From Combretum micranthum (lineage: Eukaryota > Streptophyta > Magnoliopsida > Myrtales > Combretaceae): 64,000 nucleotides of DNA. The stretch lies in assembly GCA_024138025.1 (NCBI GenBank), contig JAMXBD010000644.1, forward strand, positions 372,001 to 436,000, given 5' to 3'. The notes under the pieces were generated by a model. It was not told where the DNA came from. It saw only the letters and a program-made list of their open reading frames with translations, and made no database searches. Positions within the stretch are counted from its first letter, which is position 1. Each line of letters opens with the position of its first letter. Position numbers and translations under genes: made by a program. Shown one piece after another: positions 59,269 to 64,000 of the stretch.

Positions 59269-62238
59269 CATCTCCCTCCATTTTTTCACACACTCATTTA
59301 TATTAACAAAACTCTCCCAAAATCACCCATCAAATCCTCTTTCCAAAAATCTCTTTTCACTTTTCCAATTTTCTTACGTTTCTTCTACCCACATACTACA
59401 AAAACCTCTCTTTAACTACCATCCATATTTTTATCTTAGGTAAATCTCATAAATATATTTTCTTACCATATCATGTAACTTAACATGACCATGGTATATG
59501 TTTCCTAAACATTTAAATGTTATGGAAGCAACACTATGTTCATAGTTTGTTCTTGTTCATGAACAAATCTCATTTTATTATTATGTTGTTTTATTGTTGT
59601 TATTATGTTAGACGCTGTTATTATTGTTCTAATCTAACTCCTATATTGTATTATCTATATTTATATATCTATATATATTTCTTAGAGCATATAAGCTTAC
59701 TAACATAACCATTATTTATTTATTATGCCTTGCAATTTATTTATTTATTACATGCTTTAATAGTAAGACTAGTCTTTCTAATCTTAGACTTGTCCTTATC
59801 AAGTCAAGGCGATTTATTTATTACATGCTTTAATATTAAGACTAGTTTTTCCAATCTTAGACTTGTCCTTATCAAGTCAAGATGATTTTCTCAATTCTTT
59901 TGTTTTTTTTTTTTTTTTTGGGACTTGCCCATGAATAAGTCTGAAAGCCTTGAAATCAAGCTAAGAATTCCAATACTTGATATTTATTTCTTGCTCATCC
60001 TTATATTTTCTCATTTTCCTATTATTATTATTTTTGTTATGTTACTAGCTACATACTCATTGTTGATGCATGATCATATTCATTGTTGTCTTAATAGAAA
60101 TAAAAAGTTATTTCTTAAAATAAAAGAAAACAAGCTCAACTCACTTTGAAAATGTAGTTTTACCACTTAAAGAAAAGTTTCATTAAGATTTAGAATTTTA
60201 TTTCAATCAAATACTTTGTAAAGGATTTTTGACAAAAATCACCATAGATTCTAGTATTGTTAACACACAAAGCCTTTACAAAAAGTAACTAAGGAACTCT
60301 TTATTCTCTTTTCAAACTATCATCAAAGAACTTAAGGTTGATAATATTTTTTTATAAGAAATTTTCTTGAAAACTTAATTATAAAATCCTTACTAACATT
60401 TTTAGTAAGTACAAAGACCATAACAACTTTCCAAAATAAGTTAAAAATCAACTCACCAAGTAAAGTATACTTAGGGAATAAAATTTGAGAATAATTTAGA
60501 AAGACTAAAGTTTTTGAATAAAAAATTATCTTTTAGGTATTAAGGAAAATAATTTATATCACATATTTAATGACTTAAAAATCTTTAGTTTTATTTCCAA
60601 ACAACTTAATATAATTTTGTCAAACTTCACTTTTTCCACTACCAAGACAAGATTATTTTATAAAAAATCATTGGTTAAGACAACATCATTAGAATCATGT
60701 GTATAATATGAGTTGCATATGTATTAAAAGGACTTTTCAACTATATATATATATATATATGATTTCTATGGGATTTTTTTATACAAAGTTAGAAAACTCA
60801 TGTTTTAAAGGCTGGAATTTTCTTATTGATTTTGTATCGCATCTTTTAGAGACCCAAATGACCTTTTATGAAGAAAATAACCTGAGAAATAAATAGGTCT
60901 TTTAGAGTAGGTAGAAAACAATATATAATATACAAAATTCCGAATTAAAATGAGCACGTTATGGCCGTTTTAAATTGAAATTTTACTCTATATGATTTTT
61001 TATGAACTTAGTGAAATAGAATTATAAGTTTAAATAGAACTTCCAAGAAATACTCATTTTGGGTATTTCTTTTGTTTAGGTGATGTGGAGTCCGAGCTTC
61101 CCTACCCAGAGGATTATTTTGACTAGGAGCTTCTACTGCTATGGCTGAGTGAGTTTAAATTCTTACATTTTTATACTTATGTTGTTGCTTATAGTTTACT
61201 AGTACTAGAACTAGGAAAAGATAAAAACATGATAGCATGTGCCTTGCTTATATGATTGAAATTATGTTAAATATATCAAAGTGGGAATTGTTAACTAATC
61301 ATTGTATGATTTAGTATAGAAATGACTTGTTTGTGAACTCTATGATCACTTTTAAAATATCTAATATTATGCCTTGATTACTTAAATAAAATGATTCATG
61401 CATGATATGTAGTGAGTCACATTGCATTCATTACTATACCCTTAGTGGTACAAGGGTATAGTAATGAGACCTGTAGAACCTGAATTCTACTTTATGGCAA
61501 TTGATCACCAGTAATAAAATGGCGGGTGGACACCCAAAATAACTACATTTTAGCAGCTAGTAGTGGCTCGTATAAAAACTACAAAAACTTCATTTGCGAA
61601 TTATGGCCTTGTAGCCCGGAACACCTAACCCGAATGGAAGGATAAATCCATTCAACATATGATTCCTAAAAAATCATATGTATTGTTTGCTCACGTGTTT
61701 GATTGCATCTCATATGCTTATTTAAATAACTTGTTTGAGTATTGATTGTCCGAGTACTTTATTTGTGGAATTAATTCTCACTAAGCAAGAAACGTCCCCT
61801 CTTATAGATATTTATTACAGTACCCTTATCTATGTTTACGCCCCGAAGATATTTCTCTCAGGTACTGCCCTTTGGACTAAGGAGTTTTTGGATGAAGTCA
61901 AAGACCAATAGTAGACTTAGACTTCTAAGTAAATCTCTAATATATTTATTTTGAGTAAACTTTGATAGACTTTGTCTTTTAATAGGGGAATGTCCCTTTT
62001 GATGTTTTGTAAGACCTTTATATTCCCATATTTAAGATTTTCATGTTATGATTTCCATTCTTAATTGCTATATGAATGTCTTCTTAAATAACTCGTTTTA
62101 AAGTTGATCCTTTATGATTGTGAAGGTACGCCTTATACCCGGTATCGAAGCTTTTGGGATGACTAAGGTTATCATACTTTAGCTTTAATATTAAGCATGG
62201 CAGACTGTCATGTTTAGGGTACCTTTTTGGGCGTGACA

Positions 62239-62648
62239 GTAGTAGTTTAGTATTTTGTAAATAGTTACAAGTAGTTCAACAACATATCAAAATAACAGAT
62301 CTGGTATAGATCTATGATGTAAACAAGAAAGAATATAAATACAAAATAGCAAGCAGAAAAGGGCAGCTTTTACCCTTGCTGAGCAAAGAGTTCTTTGGTG
62401 TTTAGCTAGCTTGAAGTGGCTTCGCTTCCCTGCAAAAACAAAAAACATGAGAGAAACTGTGAGAGCAAGTTAGGATTTCATTGTGAAGTAGTATAAAATA
62501 TTCAAGAGAGAAAGAAGAAAATATCTAGAACCTTAGTTTGAGAAAGTGAGTGTTTGAGGTAGTCTGGAGAGTGTTGAGTGCATTGAAGAAAGTGGAGTGG
62601 GTTGAGTGTAAGTCATTGGCCTGGTAACAATTTTGGTGCTTTTGTTGC
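62239..62648 (+). other. Leader or LTR remnant before the element D gag
   Basis: AT- and GA-rich sequence without ORFs. AATATAAATACA near 62332 is TATA-like. GGCCTGGTAACAATTTTGGTGC near 62618-62639 lies where a primer site is expected but matches the iMet site only partly. Confidence 0.35.
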
Positions 62649-62656
62649 CATGATAG

Positions 62657-63314
62657 TAGGGGGTGTTCATGGATCGGTTAACCGGTCTGTGGCCCTATTT
62701 TTTAAACGTAACCATAATGTTTGATTTTTTAATATCTCGATCCTTAACCGATTCATCATAAACGATTAACCATCTTTATTCGATTAATTTATTTGGTTTT
62801 CGATTTTTAACCATTTGTGTAATGGTTTCAACAAATTAAATTGATAATTTCAACAAACCTTATTTTTTAGCCTTTATCATAGAGTTTTTCTTTAAATTAT
62901 GATATATATATATTACAAGAGCTAAAAAAAAGAAAAACGAAATCAAATTAAAAAAAAGGGGAAAAACAAACCTTTGGATGTATTATCATCAACAAAATCA
63001 AACCAAATCAATTACTACATTAACTCTCATTAAATATAGGACAATAGTATTTTAATCAAAATCTAAGAAATATGAACATAGGTAAATTATATGTATATGT
63101 AAATTATATATATAATATATTTATAATATTGAAATGGTTAACCGTTAACAATCGGTTTTTTGTGGTTACAAACCAAAACCGAAATCGAAAACTGGAAAAA
63201 ATAAAAACCATAATCCTAAACCGAAACCAACGGACTGGTTAACCATGTTTTTCGTATTGGTTTTATGGTTTCGATTCGGTTTTTTGGTTTCATCGATTTT
63301 TTTGCACATCCTTA
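62657..63314. mobile_element. Non-autonomous hAT-type element
   Basis: A 658 bp element flanked by the perfect 8 bp duplication CATGATAG (62649-62656 and 63315-63322), the length typical of hAT transposons. The ends are TAGGGGGTGTTCA and, in reverse, TAAGGATGTGCA, an imperfect terminal inverted repeat. Inside both ends are GGTTAACCG- and AACCGAAA-type words that form longer inverted repeats. There is no transposase frame. Confidence 0.88.
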
Positions 63315-63315
63315 C

Positions 63316-63994
63316 ATGATAGGATCTACAAGATCACAAGAGGAAGTAACTAAGTTGCAAGCTTTGGTTTTTTCTATTGCCGAATCAGTAAAACATATGC
63401 AAGTTCAATTTCAAGAACACATTGCTTCTAATTCTCAAATTCATATAGAGATGCATACCATTAGTAAAGATATTCAAACTTCTTTACAAGTTTTACAAGA
63501 TAAAGTTGACAAGAATCAAACCCAACCTCAAATGCTCATAATGGTCAGTTGAATATGGGTTCATCAGGCTCTAATGAGAGCATTCTTGATAACATTTTGA
63601 AGGGAATGAAACTTGAAATTTTGAAATTTAAGGGTGATGATCCCTTAGGATGGATATTGAAGGTGCAGTTTTTCTTTACCTTTCATAGCATACTTGAGTC
63701 ATAGTATCTAATTATTGCATCATTCGCATTAGAGGGGCGTGCCTTTAAATAGTTTCATTAGATGGAGCAAAACAAGCAATTAAATACATGGTCAAAATTC
63801 TTGACTTCTATGTAAGCAAGATTTGGAACTTCAAAGTTCGATGATGTACAAGGTATACTATCTAAATTGAAGCAAATAGGTTTGGTTGACAATTATCAAT
63901 TTAAATTTGAATCATTGTCTACTAGGGTTATTAGGTTATCTGATAGTTTTTTACTGAGTTGTTTTGTGTTAGGACTTAAGCCACATATTAGACC
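63316..63994 (+). pseudogene. gag: gag of Gypsy element D, 5' part
   Basis: The ATG at 63316 lies in the right copy of the hAT target duplication. The N-terminal part is coiled-coil-like (TRSQEEVTKLQALVFSIAES). The capsid core begins near 63605 with LEILKFKGDDPLGWILKVQFFF. It continues with FALEGRAFK (a TAG follows), QLNTWSKFLTSM and FDDVQGILSKLKQIGLVDNY, and ends in FLLSCFVLGLKPHIRP. These are standard retrotransposon gag motifs. A frameshift near 63525 and stops near 63702, 63750, 63811 and 63995 make it non-functional. Confidence 0.85.
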
Positions 63995-64000
63995 ATGAAG

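Larger units (their letters stand above)
43309..62238 (+). mobile_element. Solo LTR of the long-LTR family (LTR copy 4), split by the Ogre-type element
   Basis: It starts TGTAAGCCCCTAGATTTT at 43309 and is interrupted after 36 bases by element E. It resumes at 58592 and ends TTTTTGGGCGTGACA at 62238, giving about 3.7 kb of LTR. It has the family's GATCCGGCAATCCC near 58665, a TATA box near 59257, the conserved block at 60896-60967, GAATGGAAGGATAAATCCA near 61632 and CTCACTAAGC near 61777. The bases beside its ends are GTAAA and GTAGT, so a perfect 5 bp duplication is lacking. No primer site follows it. Confidence 0.82.
43197..64000 (+). mobile_element. Possible Ty3/Gypsy element D, split by solo LTR 4 and a hAT element
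   Basis: Its gag is clear at 63316-64000 and runs off the window. The left limit is inferred: TGTTACGACACAG at 43197 could start the 5' LTR, and the short words TAGTTAGTA before 43309 and TAGTTTAGTA after 62238 look like one interrupted AT-rich LTR segment. Just before the gag ATG, TTTTGGTGCTTTTGTTGCC (62631-62649) sits where a primer site or leader would be. No second LTR is in the window to confirm the limits. Confidence 0.35.

Noticed and set aside
1..64000. A new defence, biosynthetic or signalling gene system
   Set aside because: Apart from the SurE gene and one weak exon, every substantial coding region belongs to known retrotransposon protein families. I saw no cluster of unknown genes.

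Overview
The window is a stretch of plant nuclear genome, almost certainly a eudicot or other angiosperm. It is AT-rich, contains one split host gene with GT-AG introns, and is otherwise packed with plant-type retrotransposons (chromoviruses with tRNA-iMet primer sites, and a Tat/Ogre-type element with dual RNase H), a CACTA transposon and a hAT-type element. I cannot name the species. No bacterial-style operons, CRISPR arrays, rRNA or tRNA genes are visible.

Left block (1-24772): one Ty3/Gypsy chromovirus (element A, plus strand) enters the window in the last 104 bases of its 5' LTR and ends with its 3' LTR at 24772. Three later insertions split its gag-pol: a 3.4 kb solo LTR (2306-5729, TSD ATTGC); a complete but decayed minus-strand Gypsy element (6216-14765, TSD ATAT); and a 5.0 kb plus-strand element with an intact 5' LTR, a primer site, a gag remnant and only the tail of its 3' LTR (15298-20294, TSD ATTAC). 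Without them the A internal region is about 5 kb and reads gag, protease, RT, RNase H, integrase, chromodomain, with several nonsense and frameshift mutations.

Middle block (24773-36290): a fragment of a long-LTR family, a minus-strand solo LTR (25115-28377, TSD TCCAT), about 1.2 kb of unassigned DNA, then a foldback-like long-TIR element holding a CACTA transposon (29835-36158), which holds another solo LTR (31442-35787, TSD TGCTC).

Gene island (36291-43308): an apparently intact nine-exon SurE-type survival protein/5'-nucleotidase gene (37856-42705, plus). A weak candidate first exon of an unknown gene lies upstream on the minus strand.

Right block (43309-64000): a long solo LTR (43309-62238) split by a minus-strand Tat/Ogre-type element of 15.2 kb (43345-58591, TSD ATGTT). 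The Ogre-like element has ORF1, gag, protease, RT, two RNase H domains, integrase and a tandem-repeat 3' UTR. The window ends in the gag of a further Gypsy element, with a hAT-type element (62657-63314, TSD CATGATAG) inserted across its start codon.

No element looks able to move by itself and the only credible functional host gene is the SurE gene. I found no clear evidence of a wholly new biological system. The most interesting signals are a conserved block of about 75 bp shared by four diverged solo LTRs, islands rich in GCCGGC in two different LTR families, two insertions that chose near-identical targets, and a satellite-like repeat field in the Ogre-type element.
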